The translations under genes and the position numbers were made by a program. From Ianthella basta (lineage: Eukaryota; Porifera; Demospongiae; Verongiida; Ianthellidae): a DNA stretch of 64,000 nt. The stretch is from NCBI GenBank assembly GCA_964019415.1, contig OZ025881.1, forward strand, positions 1,699,280 through 1,763,279, read 5' to 3'. Shown in pieces: positions 31,848 through 44,514 of the stretch (the stretch's first letter is position 1; each line of letters starts with the position of its first letter). Below the pieces are notes generated by a model. That model did no database searches, was not told the DNA's origin, and worked only from the letters and a program-made list of their open reading frames with translations.

Positions 31848-32447
31848 TTTTGATATAATGACATCGGAAAATAATCATCTTTGCGTGCTGCTGCAGATAC
31901 ATAATTGCAGTCTCGTGCCAGCCCCGCTTCCACATATTTGCTGCCATGTTTGTGGAGTCGAAGTGAGGCTGGGCAGCACGAGCAGGCTTAGGAATAGGTG
32001 TATGGGGCCGAAATGTTTTGGTAAGAATTAGAATAACTCTTGGTGGACCGGATTGCATGCTAAAATCATGGCATTTGTTAGGCAAATTTTTCCTTTTACA
32101 TGAGCTAGCTTCGAATTCCTTTTGCATGCATATGCATGCACCATGGCTGATCATGATCAGTTCTACACATAATAATCATGCATGTGCACGCATGCACAAC
32201 ATTATGCTTGCATGGGGATTGGTACCACAAAATTAATTATAATTAATCCAATTTTACATACCTAAACTACAATCACGTGCTTGCAGGACTAAATTGTAAA
32301 CAAGTAGAAATTAAAAGTCAAATGTTAACTAAGGTTCATAATGAGCACAAAATTATTCCCAACCAGCGGCAGTCCTACAGTATAAAGTTGCAGCCACACA
32401 CGACTATAGTTAAATGCATGCAAGAGTGCTAGGCACAAAATAAGTAG
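31848..32447. other. Spacer downstream of RNF213-like stop
   Basis: Includes the 3' flank shared with the SAM duplicate (from about 32250). No other gene recognised. Confidence 0.5.
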
Positions 32448-35400
32448 CTATTTGATATCACGAAATCGCAAAAATATCTTCTTCCGATGCAAGTCACTCT
32501 TGATGCCTATCTCCTTCAATGTGTGAGGAGTGCAGGTGGCAAGTAATGCACCATCCACGTCTTCATCTCGGAAGATTTCTGCGTACTTGGAGAGATTGAT
32601 GGTCCCAAGCCACTCCACCACTTCTTCTGTGGTCATTGCCATTGCTTTTTCACTTGGTTCCTTAGCCAGCAGGGATGCTGGAACTGGACAGACAGGAGAT
32701 ATGAAGTCACAGCATGAATTACATACTGTACCATCTGGTTGGCAGCAGAGTCTAGACACACATGCAAGCTACATGAATGCATGTCCTACACAGCATTGTA
32801 TTTCATGATACTACCAACACAGTACAGTTGTGATCTGCTATTATTATACACACAATACTGTGTATGCTCCTCCAGCCATACAGTTGTGTAGGTCATCCTC
32901 TCCCTCAGTCTGTCCAACAGCAGCACTGAAGTCAGTTGCATCTCCATCTTCACCGGTGAGTTCCTCAAAGGAGTCCCATTGATTTGCATTCTCATTCATT
33001 TCTGGTTCAGACTCCACTGACACCTCACCATCCAACCAAATCTCATCTGAGTCCTGGTCCTCCGAGGAATAGTTGTCCTTATCCGTCATCTCAAAGGCAA
33101 ACTTCATTGTGCGGGTGTTCAAGACGAGGTCCTCAGCAGAGAAGAGAATCTTTGCAATGTTGTCCTGGAAGTGAGGCAGCTTCTCCCACACATCTGGCAC
33201 CACCTCCACCCACACCTGTTGGGATGGGTTGGCAGTGTCTGCACGGGCACTGCAACTACTCTGCAGCCGCAGCCTCCACCTGGGAAGGAAGGGGCAGTGG
33301 GCATGTGACATGCTATGGAATCATACAGTATGCCACATCAAGTGACTTCACATGGCACATCATGTGACACCAAATGACACACACTGAGGTCGTAGCAAGC
33401 CTTAATTTGGTACTGTGGTTTAGAGATTCTAGTCCCGATTGACTTCGCTCACTCATGTGAATACAGAATTGGAAAAGATAGATTCGCACGTGACTTAATC
33501 TTGACTCTCTATGCTTGAAGCACCCGCACTCTACCTTTCCAAAACTTTATTAGCATACGCATGCAAGTCAATTGGGACCAGGAACCCTAAAACCACAGTA
33601 AAGCAAACTGCCATTGATATCACATATCACACATGTACTGTACACATCATGTGACATCACACAAACACGGTGCAGTACAGTAACAGTACATACACCTGTG
33701 ACATCACACAACACTCAACACTTAACATAGCAAGGGATCAAGGCTACTGTATGTACGTAGTCGAGTTCTCACTTTCTGAGGAGGACCACAAAGTGCATGT
33801 AGTGCTGCAGCAGCACTCCCTCTGGCACCAGCTGCAGGGCAGCATCCTTTTCACTGTAGGACCCAGTGGTAACAAGGTTCTCTCGCAGTGGCTGTGAAGG
33901 CTAACAGGGTGGGAGCAGCAGTGGACATAGCACCTATCCACATATAATACCCTCATTAGCTACAGTGAAATGTGGCGTAGTGGAGTGTTAATGTTAGTGT
34001 GAGAAGCAGAGAGGATAGTCAAACGAAGTTGCCTGACTGGACCAACCTTGATACTGTCCTTGTGAAGACCTTGTGCAATGTGAGAGACAGTGTCTTCAAG
34101 ATCAGTCAACACCTCTAGAGAGGCTGTGGGAGATTTTGAGAGAGCAATACACAACAATGTAGGGTACTGGTAGTATCTCACAAGCCTCCACTACAGATGG
34201 GAATTGGACACATGTTCTTCAAACCCCTCAATCTTCTTGATCAAATCGTATAACTCAGTTTGGAGCTATGAAACACAAGTTCACACCACCACACTATCCA
34301 ACACATACACTCTAACCACTGTAAGGCTCTGCCACGCACATATCGTATTCGCTCTATTAGACGCCGCGGCTACTATTTATTTCGCTAGGCAATTTGGTGC
34401 GGCGTCTATTGGAGAGCGGCTACTAATAGAGAGCGGCATTTATTAAGCTCAGTGGGCATCCGTCGGTGACTCGGTCGGTGAAGTCTTTTGTGAAGTAGGG
34501 GCTTTTCTCAAAGCCCCTACCTCAACCCAAGACTTACACAGCTGCTGGGAATGTGCGTGCTCCCAGCAAAGCGTTGTGCCTCCAGTGGGTGAAGGAGTGC
34601 TGGGAGGCGCTTCCAACAGAGACCGTAAAGAAGTCCTTCCGCGCGTGTGGGATTTCTGTGCACACAGATGGCACAGAAGACGGAGAAATCCACTGTCTTA
34701 AGGAAGGCGGAGTGGCTGCAGACGCCAGGAAGACAATTGAAAGAGACACTGCCATGCTTGCCACTGTAACAGATTCGCTCGAGGAATCAGACCCCTTCGC
34801 CGATGTTGAAGAGGACGAAGAAGAGTTGGAGGAGAACGAACTTGTTCTAGAAGACTGCTAATTCATTATACTATGCTTTCTACAATTCTTAAAATGTAGC
34901 TACTGTATACTTTTTGCTTGTATTGCTATCTCTGCTATTGCCGTCGGGCGATCCTATCTCGATCCCAAGGTTGTCTACTCAAATACTAGCCGCGGCTACT
35001 AATAGAGAGCGGCTACTATTTCTTTCAGCACATCCGAAGGTGCGGCTACTATTAGAGAGCGGCGTTTAAAAGAGCAAATACGGTAGTATACACATTCAGT
35101 TGTTCTGCTAGCTGGTTCGAGGCTACTAGAAACCTGAAATTTTACAACAGTGGATTGATTCTGAAAAAGGTCCTACTCTACAGTAAAGTGACTCAAAAAC
35201 ATAAAGCTAAGAATAGGTACAGTACAGTCAGACTTGACTCAGGGGAGACAAGGTGCAGACAGAGCTTTCTTATGCAGAGATGCAGTTCACATCATAATGT
35301 TCATGTTGTTACTATTGCCACCACTCACCAGACTCAGACTTCTCTGCTAACTTCGCTTCAAACCACCTGGGTACCGCAATGGGCAGTGGCCTCTTGACAG

Positions 35401-38145
35401 CGAACGGCAACTCGTGGAAATCGTAGAGGCAATCTTTGATCCACCCCACAAACATCTCCAGGGTCTTGTAGAGGTACCTGACCTGCAGTGTCTCCAGAAC
35501 ACGGAGCTGCTCAGCTGTGAACCTGTACCACAAGACAGCAGTCATCATCATCACCCAGACAGGACAACTGCGGACATGCATGTCTTACTCTTCCAACTCA
35601 ATCCTTTTGAGGAGGTCACTGCTTGGCTGCTCCTCTCCAAAGTAGTGACCAAGGAACTTGACAAGGGTCAGCTTCAACACACCCTGCCCCTCCCGCTGCA
35701 GGGTCTACAGGTGGCACACACACAACTAGTCAACGCCACAGGACCTCACCACACAACAGCCTTACCATGCACAAGGCAGTACCAGTGGGCCATAACACAG
35801 ACCACGCACATGCACCAGGTAACTACAGTACACTACTTAGTTAGAGGGTACATAAGGCATAGACTCAATGCAGTAGGTTGCACGCTCCATACCTGGTACA
35901 AGTAACCCGCTGCAGTCCTCAGTCCTGTGACCAGTTCTGACAAGACATTGTAGCTGGCACTGTGGAAGTCTGCCTCCAAACCCTTTCTCTTGTCCTCCGT
36001 CAACTCAACCTACAATCACACACACAACGAATGACATGCAGTATGCATACAACTGTACCCACCCTAAACCTATGTATAACAGCATACACACTTGCCTTCC
36101 TTTCACTTACTGATACCACCTCAGAGCACCCCAATGCCTATGTTCTACATAGAGCAATTCTCTACTCACCTTACAAGACTCAGGAAGCTCTTGACTCAGT
36201 GCAGCCAGGTCAACAGGAGAGCCAGGACCAGCCAAACTGCATACAAAGGTGGAATAGAAGGCTCTAGGACATACATTCAGCCTCTACTACACTAACAATT
36301 AGCCACATAATGACCTTGTGTATTGTAGTGTATTCACTGACAGTGTGTGTGTATTGTATGTAGTGGGGCAGAGCTAATGTTTGTGACAAGCACACCAACC
36401 ACTGACTGTATCCAATGTTGGCACCTATTACCATACAGTATACTTTACAGTATAATTTATGCACAGAATAGCTACTTCTAATGCAAGCCTACTATACTGG
36501 TGGTAAAACTCCTTACCCAGTGGCCAATTCACTTGGGTCGGCCTTGTTGTCTCTGAACCGAAAGGACCTCTTCAATGTGAGATCTACATCCTTGATGAAA
36601 GGCTTGCCTGCCATGAAGCAGCGTACCACATCCAACTCCAACTTGTCCAAATCAAACATTGCACTACTTTTCATTGGGTTCACAATTGCCACTGAGGCAG
36701 AGGGGTCCTCGGGTACTTTGGGGAGGTATCGACTGCGAATCATGCTCAGGAGTCTTGCATCTGATTGCAGCTCAGGACTGTTGAAGAAAAGAGCGTCTGC
36801 AATGGAGAACTCCCTCACCTCAACTGTGAGCGGAGCAGACTGCAGCCAACAGGTGAAGGGGGCATCTTTGCCTTGACTGGCTACCAACTGGACAAGGTTG
36901 TTATGAGCAGAGATCTGTTGGGAAAGTTTGCCATTTTGTGAACACAGATCCAATGTGCTTTAGTGCAAGTGTGCGTTTAGCTAAGAAGATTGCCTGCACT
37001 TACAATGTCCTTCATGACCAAGCAGAGCCAGTCGTTCTTCCCTCTCTCCCTGCTGTTATCAGTGGACAACAGTCGGATCACGGGGGTGCTGTCAGTGATC
37101 TTGGTCACATGCTCATCATGCCAGTGACGTACACATCCTCCAGTGCCCACAACATCTCCATTCAACCTCACATACCTGTTGAAGTTGTCTGCAGCAGAGT
37201 GTGCAGGTGGAGATGAGAGTAGAGGTGAGGGTGAAGGTGAGGATGAGGGGGTAGGTGTCAGTGAGTGATGGTGTGTCTGCATGATGATGGATAGAGAAGT
37301 GAGGGTGTGATATGGAGCAGAGTAAAGCACAGGAGTGGGTTGGAAGTGCAGAGTGCCAATGAATCACTGCACATTGCTATTTTGGATTTTGGCAATGAAG
37401 ACAAAGCTGGATAGCATCAACACTTAAAAAGCACACAAGTAAAAAACGTAGCCCACACTTGTCAGGCACTATTGAATGAATGCGCTTCAGCACAAGCCAA
37501 CATTTGTCAACTACACAGGTGCAATCATCATAAGTGGTACTTTTTTCTTACTTGTAAGCCTCTCGTACAATTCATGGATGTGGTCAGCCTCAGAAGAGAA
37601 GCGTTTATAGGCCTTTGTGATGACTTCCTTCAGTGTCATCTTGAGAGCAGATTCATAGGGGAGGAGGTGGGCTAGGTGCATGTCCAGCCAGAGGTACATC
37701 TCCACCAGGTCTGGAAGGAGAGCACTGCCCACTGCGAGGCGCTCACGGTCATCCAGAAAGTGAGCCAGAATGGAGTGCTTTGGTCTGTTGGGGTCACTGC
37801 TGCTAAGTAAGGACTCAAGGCTGTGTCTAAACTGTCTTTCGGTGGGGAACTGCGGGTACATTGCACCAATGACACTACAGGTGTGTGTGTGTGGGGGGGG
37901 GGGGGGGGGGGGGACATGGTACCAGGGTGGGAGCAAGTATGTAGTTACTCTAGTGAGTGTAAGTGTACAATACTTGCTAGTTAAGAACCTAGTCCTGTAT
38001 CTCACCTGAGCTTCTGGAAGACTCCAGGATTCAGCAACTGACTGTGTTTCTTTAACTGCATTGGAACACATTAAAGCATGGCTAAATACTACTCTGTGCA
38101 CCCCTTTGCTTCTCCCTCACACAGGCATGTGTGCGCGCGGGCGCG

Positions 38146-38180
<35 letters not shown>

Positions 38181-40724
38181 ACCTTCTCTCCCAGACTACT
38201 TGCGCTGGACTCATACAAGGAATGCCACTGCTGCTCATACTTCTTAGCCGCCTCTTGAGATCCAAACTTACCAGGCAAAAGCCCTGATTGGCCATGCTGT
38301 AACCATAGAAACAAAAAGAAGTTACACTGCATACAAGGATCAATAGGTGTGAAGCTTGCAAACCACAACATTGCTACACAAATCACCACTACAGATGTGT
38401 GCTTATCTAATGATCTGGGCTCACAGACCTACTGTGAATACACAGTAGGTTTCAAGTGTAGTGGATGCATCAGTCACTCATGTACATAGCTACTGCAGTG
38501 AATACACACACCTCAAACAGTTGTTGCATGGCCTGAACAATGAGGAAGGACCTCTCCTCATCGCCAAGCTGCAGGTTACAGCGCATGAAGAGCCAGATCC
38601 GCCTCAGCTGCTCCAGACAGAAGTGTCGCAGTGGCTGCCAGTCAGAGATGATGTGACCTGAGGTGATACGTATGACCAAGCACTCCATGTAATACACTGT
38701 ATTTGGTGATACCTCATAAAGGTCACTACTGCCTTTAATCATACAAGTGCCACATGTACAGTATACCTACTCGTGTATTTGTACAGCACATTATACTGCA
38801 TTATTATATACTACAGTATAACCAGTCAAATTTCAGATTGTGAGTGTTACTGTGGACTAGCTCAACTTTACGCATACTCTAGGCCACTTCTAGGGCAGCT
38901 ACGAAACATCCATGTCTACACACATGCTAACAATCAAAGTCTACAGTGAACACACTGCACAGCTAGGAATGATTGCGCACAGGAACAGTACAAAGTACAC
39001 TCTTTGCATAACTAACAAGCAGCAACCAGTTCATTGAGATGTACTGTAACCCATAGTAAATTATTCACAGGTACAACCAAGGCAATTAGCCCTGCACAGC
39101 TGCAACACCCACCGTGAATCCTCTCCTTTGCCATTTCATCGGTGAGGAGTGCCATACAGAGTACTCCAAATGTTGCCCACTCTAGCAGGTAGAAGGAGTG
39201 CAGTGAGAGGGGTGAGTTGTGGTCACAGTAGTCAGGGCGACCAAACTGTCCTTCCTCATTCAGCAGTACACCACAGTCGTATAACATTTTGTTTGGTGTC
39301 ACTTTTGCAGGGTACTACAAGCAAGGGGAGGAGTTGGTTGTCATAGCAACAAATGAATGTGAGAACTAACTAACTGTTACATGGTAACCCCACCATATTG
39401 CCATGGTAACACCAAAGCACTGTTCTCTAAGGAGCTCCTCACCATGAATCCAGGGAGGTAGGTGTCCTCCAGTTCAGACTGACCAAAGAGGAAGTACCAC
39501 AAGTGAGTTGTTCTGGGTGGCAGACTGAAGGTCAGAGCAATGAGGTTGGCCAGAGCATGACGGAGCTGGACATCTGAGGGATCTGCACAACAGATACACA
39601 GGTAGACAGATAGAGAGATGAAAGACAGACAGGTGGATGAACGGACATGACAGTGCCTGCATCACTTCATCTCCAAAGCTGTAGGATGTATGCACACAGA
39701 TTAAGTGTAAATACAGTCCCTCACCATCTCTAGATCTCTTGGGAGGGTTGAAGAGAGCATGGATGGGGTCTTCCATCTGGTTTGAAGGAACTTCTTTCTC
39801 CTTTAGCCGTGGCTGCTCATCGGCACCCAACTCTAAAATCTCCTCATTTGTATCCCGTGGGAGAGGGGTCTCAGGACTTCGCACCATCAGTTTGGGGTGG
39901 AGGAAGCACTCCATGAGCTTCAGTTGTGCATTAGTGAACTCCAGCAGCTGGCACTGATTGTGAATGGCATTAATGAGGAGTGGGGACTGTGTCTGTATGG
40001 AAACAATGAAAAGAGGTGGGCATTAATGAGAACAACAATGAAGGGATCAAGCGCATAACAGAGAGAGAATACGTACTTGGCTGGGGCACCCAGTAAAGAG
40101 GCATGCATGCACTAAATGGAACTCATGTGGATGTCTTCTTCACTCAAAATGATAGGTGGGTTAGCTTCAATTTCAATCACCCCTCTTCTCGCTCACATGC
40201 TCCACCCATCACCCTACCCACATGCCCCACCCCTCACCCCTGTACTGTAGAACTGGTAGTACACAACCAGCCACACTGCCATCTTCAGGAAGAGCTTGGT
40301 GTCTACATCTTTTCCATTCTCCCCTTTCACTGTCTTTGCTCTGGTGAACATACAAAATTAGTAGTAACAGAGACCAAATGTGCAATAACCACTATACTCA
40401 AAAACAGTGATTGCAGCACTAGGTATGTGTAGAGTATGAACAAACTACCAACAAGTCTGTCTGACCTTGCCATCTTAGCTAGTCCAACTGTGAGTGCTGT
40501 CCGTGCCTCAGCATCTTGTTCATCTGTGCCTGCTGCTACCATCAGGCGTGTTAATCTGCGGTACATATCTGCAAGTGGGCCCTTGGCTCCAGGCAGCATG
40601 AAGGGGAACAAGTGGACAGACTCCATGCTGGTGCTCTGTAGGGGGGGAGGGTGAAGTGCTGTGCTAGTACTGTAGATAATCAAAGACAGACACTACAGGT
40701 ACACAAGCATAAGCCATGCAGCGA

Positions 40725-40803
<79 letters not shown>

Positions 40804-41474
40804 CATGCATGCACGCACGCACGCACGCACACACACACAGTACACACACACACACACCACACAACCTACTGTCAGTTTCTCCTTGTAGGGTGCGAGGAAT
40901 GGCAGGTCTCTTGTGATGGGAGTGTTGACAAACTCAAGCAGTGCATTCGGTCCATTGAGCTGCTTCAGGAGGTGCATCATGAAGACAAGCTCGTGTCCGC
41001 CCTCCTTCCCTCCTTGCGTGGAAGGGTCCTGGACAACTTTAACAATGCTTGGGCGCAATTTAAGGGCCTAGGGACAAGGTGGGGTGGTGACCATATTAGG
41101 AACTGTGCAGCTGACAACCCCCTACAATTCAGAGTCATCAGTAACAGTAACATAGCAGTTGGTAATAGTATGTACTGTATGTATGCCCAAGGGCCATTAA
41201 ATCACCCAAGGCTTACAGTACCATCACACAGCTACAGCAACACCCAGCATGAAGCAGCATATTGGGAAAATGGCCTGCTATTAAACTAGCTGGGCTACAA
41301 GTCCACCTGCTTAGCAAGTACTAGCATAGCCATCCTAAGTCAACTTACAGAGTTTCTCAACTCGCTGTCAGCTACGCTCTGTGCTGTCTTCCAAAGCACC
41401 ATCTGCACTACAGCCTGCAGCTCAATGTGGAGGAGTACCATCTCTTCCGGGTTGTGACTGCTTTGGGTCAGGGC
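32448..41474 (-). CDS. RNF213: RNF213-like E3 ligase, C-terminal half, ending in a SAM domain (5' incomplete)
   Basis: Minus-strand exons, in phase: 41474-41349, 41028-40870, 40635-40466, 40340-40238, 39992-39725, 39582-39443, 39314-39113, 38657-38512, 38296-38183, 38055-38006, 37874-37552, 37188-37004, 36914-36517, 36236-36170, 36009-35893, 35704-35589, 35522-35329; then 34123-34047, 33891-33773, 33279-32882, 32683-32448. One joint near 34290-34230 is unresolved. About 1235 aa. The order of blocks (H-LEQLRR-LQLGDEE, YPQFPTERQFR, LLPDLVEMYLWL, YERLTNNFNRYV, STDNSRERGKNDWLCLVMKD, FDLDKLELDVVRCFMAGKPF) follows the RNF213 E3-shell and C-terminal domain. I see no RZ zinc finger where vertebrate RNF213 has one. 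The last exon is a SAM domain (VVEWLGTINLSKYAEIF, LKEIGIKS), not part of vertebrate RNF213. AAA+ and RING exons are not in the next 22 kb, which is transposon-rich; the gene may be split by insertions or truncated. Confidence 0.7.
33411..33600. mobile_element. MITE, 190 bp
   Basis: Ends TACTGTGGTTTAGAG and CTAAAACCACAGTA are inverted, with pairing extending about 35 bp (GTCCCGATTGACTT against AAGTCAATTGGGAC). Intron of the RNF213-like gene. Confidence 0.8.
34344..35083 (+). mobile_element. Deleted pogo/Tigger-type transposon derivative
   Basis: About 740 bp in an RNF213-like intron. The inverted ends (CGTATTCGCTCTATTAGACG and, on the other strand, CGTATTTGCTCTTTTAAACG) are followed by CGGCTACTATT subterminal repeats. 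It retains a 102-codon frame (34553-34861) matching the C-terminal tail of pogo/Tigger/Jerky transposases: LCLQWVKECWEAL, SFRACGIS, DGTEDGEIHCLKEG, acidic end. DNA-binding and catalytic DDE regions are absent, so it could only move in trans. Confidence 0.75.
37893..37913. repeat. G21 run
   Basis: Homopolymer beginning 18 bp from the acceptor of exon 37874-37552, lying within the polypyrimidine position on the minus strand (C21). Confidence 0.95.
38141..38178. repeat. (CA)n microsatellite
   Basis: Short CA tract directly adjoining the donor of exon 38296-38183. Confidence 0.9.
40731..40858. repeat. (CA)n microsatellite
   Basis: Interrupted CA tract ending about 10 bp from the donor of exon 41028-40870. 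Confidence 0.95.
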
Positions 41475-41780
41475 CTGCAGGAAGTGGGTGATGGGGTACA
41501 AGATGTAAGGGGTGGGGGGGGAGGGGAGGGGGAGGGGAGGGAAGGGGGCATCAATCATTAGGTGCATATGCGTGGGGGATAGGGAAGGAGCATCAAGTGA
41601 TGGGTTTGGAAAAGGATACAAAGCCATGGTAACCAGTACAGATACTTATCCGTGTTCACAACACACAACTGAGCTTGACTATATATGTAACTACACCAGA
41701 TCACAATCAGAGGAGAAACAGCAATTAGAAGTCCAGTTAGAAACAGGACCTTCCATTGACAAGCACAGGTATCTACAGTA

Positions 41781-42627
41781 GATTAAGATGGTCTATGTAC
41801 CATGGTGACGCTAATGAAAGACAACGTTCGGAACTACACATGGTAAGGAAAGAGGGGGGAATGGAAAAACGGCAGTGAACCGGACCAGCACCGGCAACCT
41901 CCAGATCTTTAGCCGACCCTTTAGCAGCCGGGTCACTGGTCACCGCCAACAGCCACTGATCCATTCCCTCCTTATATACCAATGTGGGCGGGCTCTATCC
42001 AGAGCCTCCTTTGAAACTCCCACACCGGCCACTGACTAATCAGTGACTTAAAGACGTTGTCTTTCATTAGCGTCACCATGGTACATAGACCATCTTAATC
42101 AACATTTCCGATAAGTCACTGATTAGTCAGTGCCCGGTGTGGGAGTTTCAAAGGAGGCTCTGGATAGAGCCCGCCCACATTGGTATATAAGGAGGGAATG
42201 GATCAGTGGCTGTTGGCGGTGACCAGTGACCCGGCTGCTAAAGGGTCGGCTAAAGATCTGGAGGTTGCCGGTGCTGGTCCGGTTCACTGCCGTTTTTCCA
42301 TTCCCCCCTCTTTCCTTACCATGTGTAGTTCCGAACGTTGTCTTTCATTAGCGTCACCATGGTACATAGACCATCTTAATCAACATTTCCGATAAGTCAC
42401 TGATTAGTCAGTGCCCGGTGTGGGAGTTTCAAAGGAGGCTCTGGATAGAGCCCGCCCACATTGGTATATAAGGAGGGAATGGATCAGTGGCTGTTGGCGG
42501 TGACCAGTGACCCGGCTGCTAAAGGGTCGGCTAAAGATCTGGAGGTTGCCGGTGCTGGTCCGGTTCACTGCCGTTTTTCCATTCCCCCCTCTTTCCTTAC
42601 CATGTGTAGTTCCGAACGTTGTCTTTC
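41781..42627. repeat. Composite of three 281-bp units (one inverted, two direct) with a 13-bp flanking direct repeat
   Basis: Unit 1 is inverted (about 41783-42052); units 2 and 3 are direct at a 281-bp period (about 42055-42335 and 42336-42616), nearly identical. Each unit carries GGTATATAAGG (TATA-box-like), then ATGGATCAGTGGCTGTTGG, then GGTCCGGTTCACTGCC and TTTTT. GGTATCTACAGTA flanks the block at 41768 and 42628, consistent with a target-site duplication. Short open frames of about 70 codons exist in every unit (41982-41773, 42180-42395, 42461-42676). Might be an LTR-like or SINE-like unit; see findings. Confidence 0.8.
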
Positions 42628-42964
42628 GGTATCTACAGTATGCAGGGATGTATGGGGTGCCGTTCATAAAAAATGAGGGAAATTTGAACCCTTCCTTTTT
42701 ACAATATATGTAAACTGATATATATTGTATGGTGATTGTGGGATCATATGAATTTAAGTATTGTGAGGTGGTCTGATGTAATATATAACGTATGGTCTTT
42801 CTGAAGTTCATCCAGCGCGAAGACTCAATTCGACTGCCAGACAAGTAGCAGCTGACGCCATTTGCATTCCTTATTAAACGCCTAGGTAGACGTCACCCTA
42901 GCAGCCTAATCTGCGCATGCGCAGTAGATTCTGGTGCCAATTTCATGTTGCATTTGTGGTCTGT

Positions 42965-43393
42965 GATGGAACTGAACAAGCAGAAAACCTGGAGGCTCTC
43001 TCTCTCTCTTCCTCAAGCACTCGTCATCAGGGTAATTTCAGGCTGTATCATCAGAAGAGATAAGTCGACCGAAGGAACCCTACATTTCTGATAACACGCA
43101 GCGCTGAACTGATTGGGCAGTTAGGACCTTTGAGGATTGGAGGGATTTCTACAATTCCAGACATAGTGAATCCAAGTTCCCACGTACGCGATATTTTGCT
43201 GACAGAGGACAAGGAAGCGCTGTCACTGGCTTGCATTTTCGTAATGGAAGTGAGAAAGGCGAGTGGAGAGCCATACACACCACGAAGCTTTGATCGACTT
43301 ATCTCTTCTGATGGAACAGCCTGAAATCGCTCTGATGACGAGCGCTTCAGGGAGAGAAAGAGCGTCCGAGTTTTCTGCTCTTTCTGTTCCATC
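42965..43393. mobile_element. Foldback element, about 105-bp inverted arms
   Basis: 42968-43075 and 43285-43393 are inverted copies: GAAGAGATAAGTCGAC near the inner edge and CTCGTCATCAG further out. Both arms read CTGATGACGAG on their outward strand, which resembles a hammerhead half-core. The 200-bp centre has no recognised gene. Confidence 0.8.
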
Positions 43394-43497
43394 AATCACT
43401 GTATGTTGCATAGTGACATGCCAGATATGATATAATAACGAACCTCATTTTGGAGTTACTGTATTATGGCATATAACATACTTTTTAGTCCTATCCT

Positions 43498-44407
43498 TTA
43501 CTACGTGATTGTGCAATCACCATACGATATATATGTGATATTGATCTGCTTTCAGGTCTGATATAGAACGAGATTGTGCAAGAAGTCCTGCTATCAGTAT
43601 GAGCCTGAGTCACCAAAATCAAGTCAAGACAACCCTATCTTCCATTACCACCATGAGGGTGAGTGCTGCGGAGGATAAGGAAGCTCTTGGGAAGAGGCTG
43701 CGCATTTGCTGAAGCAAAATCCCATAGCAAATCAGTTGCATGTGAAAGTTACCAGGTAAATTGCTTCAATAGACCTCTAGGCACTGATTACTGTACTCAG
43801 TGCTGCTACGCCAACCTTACAGGCACAAAACAGCAAAATACACGTAAACTAGGAGAAAAAGTCAATAAGAGTTACACAGAGTACATACATAGAAAGAAGT
43901 CAGACAGTACATATTGATCATTGCATGCTATAAGAGGTTCAGATTCTTGCATCAGTGATAGTACAGGCATGAAAGACATGCACACAGCTCACTCGTAAGT
44001 TTTACACTACCTTTGAAGAGCATACTCCTTCCGTATCGTCTTGAAATGCCTCTAACTTGATTAAACCAATGTTAATAGCAGCATCATCGCTTCAAAGATG
44101 GTCATCTACCGCCCTGAAGAGAGAGTTCCAGGTTCTTCAGCACTCTCCGTCACAGTCACAATGAAAACCGATGAATGGGCATTGTTTGAAATACTTTTAT
44201 GAGATTTCATTGGTCAATCTGTTGCCAAGTGCATACAGAACCATGTAGTGACGTCACAGAAGTGTGCAAATGGTGCCATTGCCAGAGGCTATGATGTAAC
44301 TGGAACATTTATTGGATGCAAATGGCATCACCTTGAGAGCCAACTTTTGGCCCTTGCACTCAATTGCCAAAGATGGTATATACGTTTCGGTTGCACAAAT
44401 GCCATAC
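43498..44407 (+). mobile_element. TIR element, copy A (about 910 bp)
   Basis: Direct relative of 44515-45343. Shares GATTGTGCAA near the left end and GTTGCACAAATGCCATAC at the right end, and internal GAGTGCTGCGNNGGANNAGGAAGCTC-like sequence. No coding capacity recognised. Confidence 0.6.
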
Positions 44408-44514
44408 TATATATCATGTATAGTATGGTAGGTCGGTCCATAGCCTCAATATAAGACCCCAGCGCTCATATTTACCTCAGCACTTAGCGCCTCGGTAAAT
44501 ATGGTGCCTTGGTC
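44408..44514. repeat. Hairpin spacer between TIR copies
   Basis: Contains TAGTATGGTAGGTCGGTC, then CTCATATTTACC and its inverted partner GGTAAATATGG around GCGCC/GGCGC sequence. The same hairpin precedes copy C (55690-55790). Confidence 0.6.

Noticed and set aside
42180..42676. Repeated 70-codon protein MVYKEGMDQWLL... as a gene family
   Set aside because: The units are repeats with promoter-like and Pol III-like motifs; the frames run through unit junctions and differ only by copy position, so coding is not supported.
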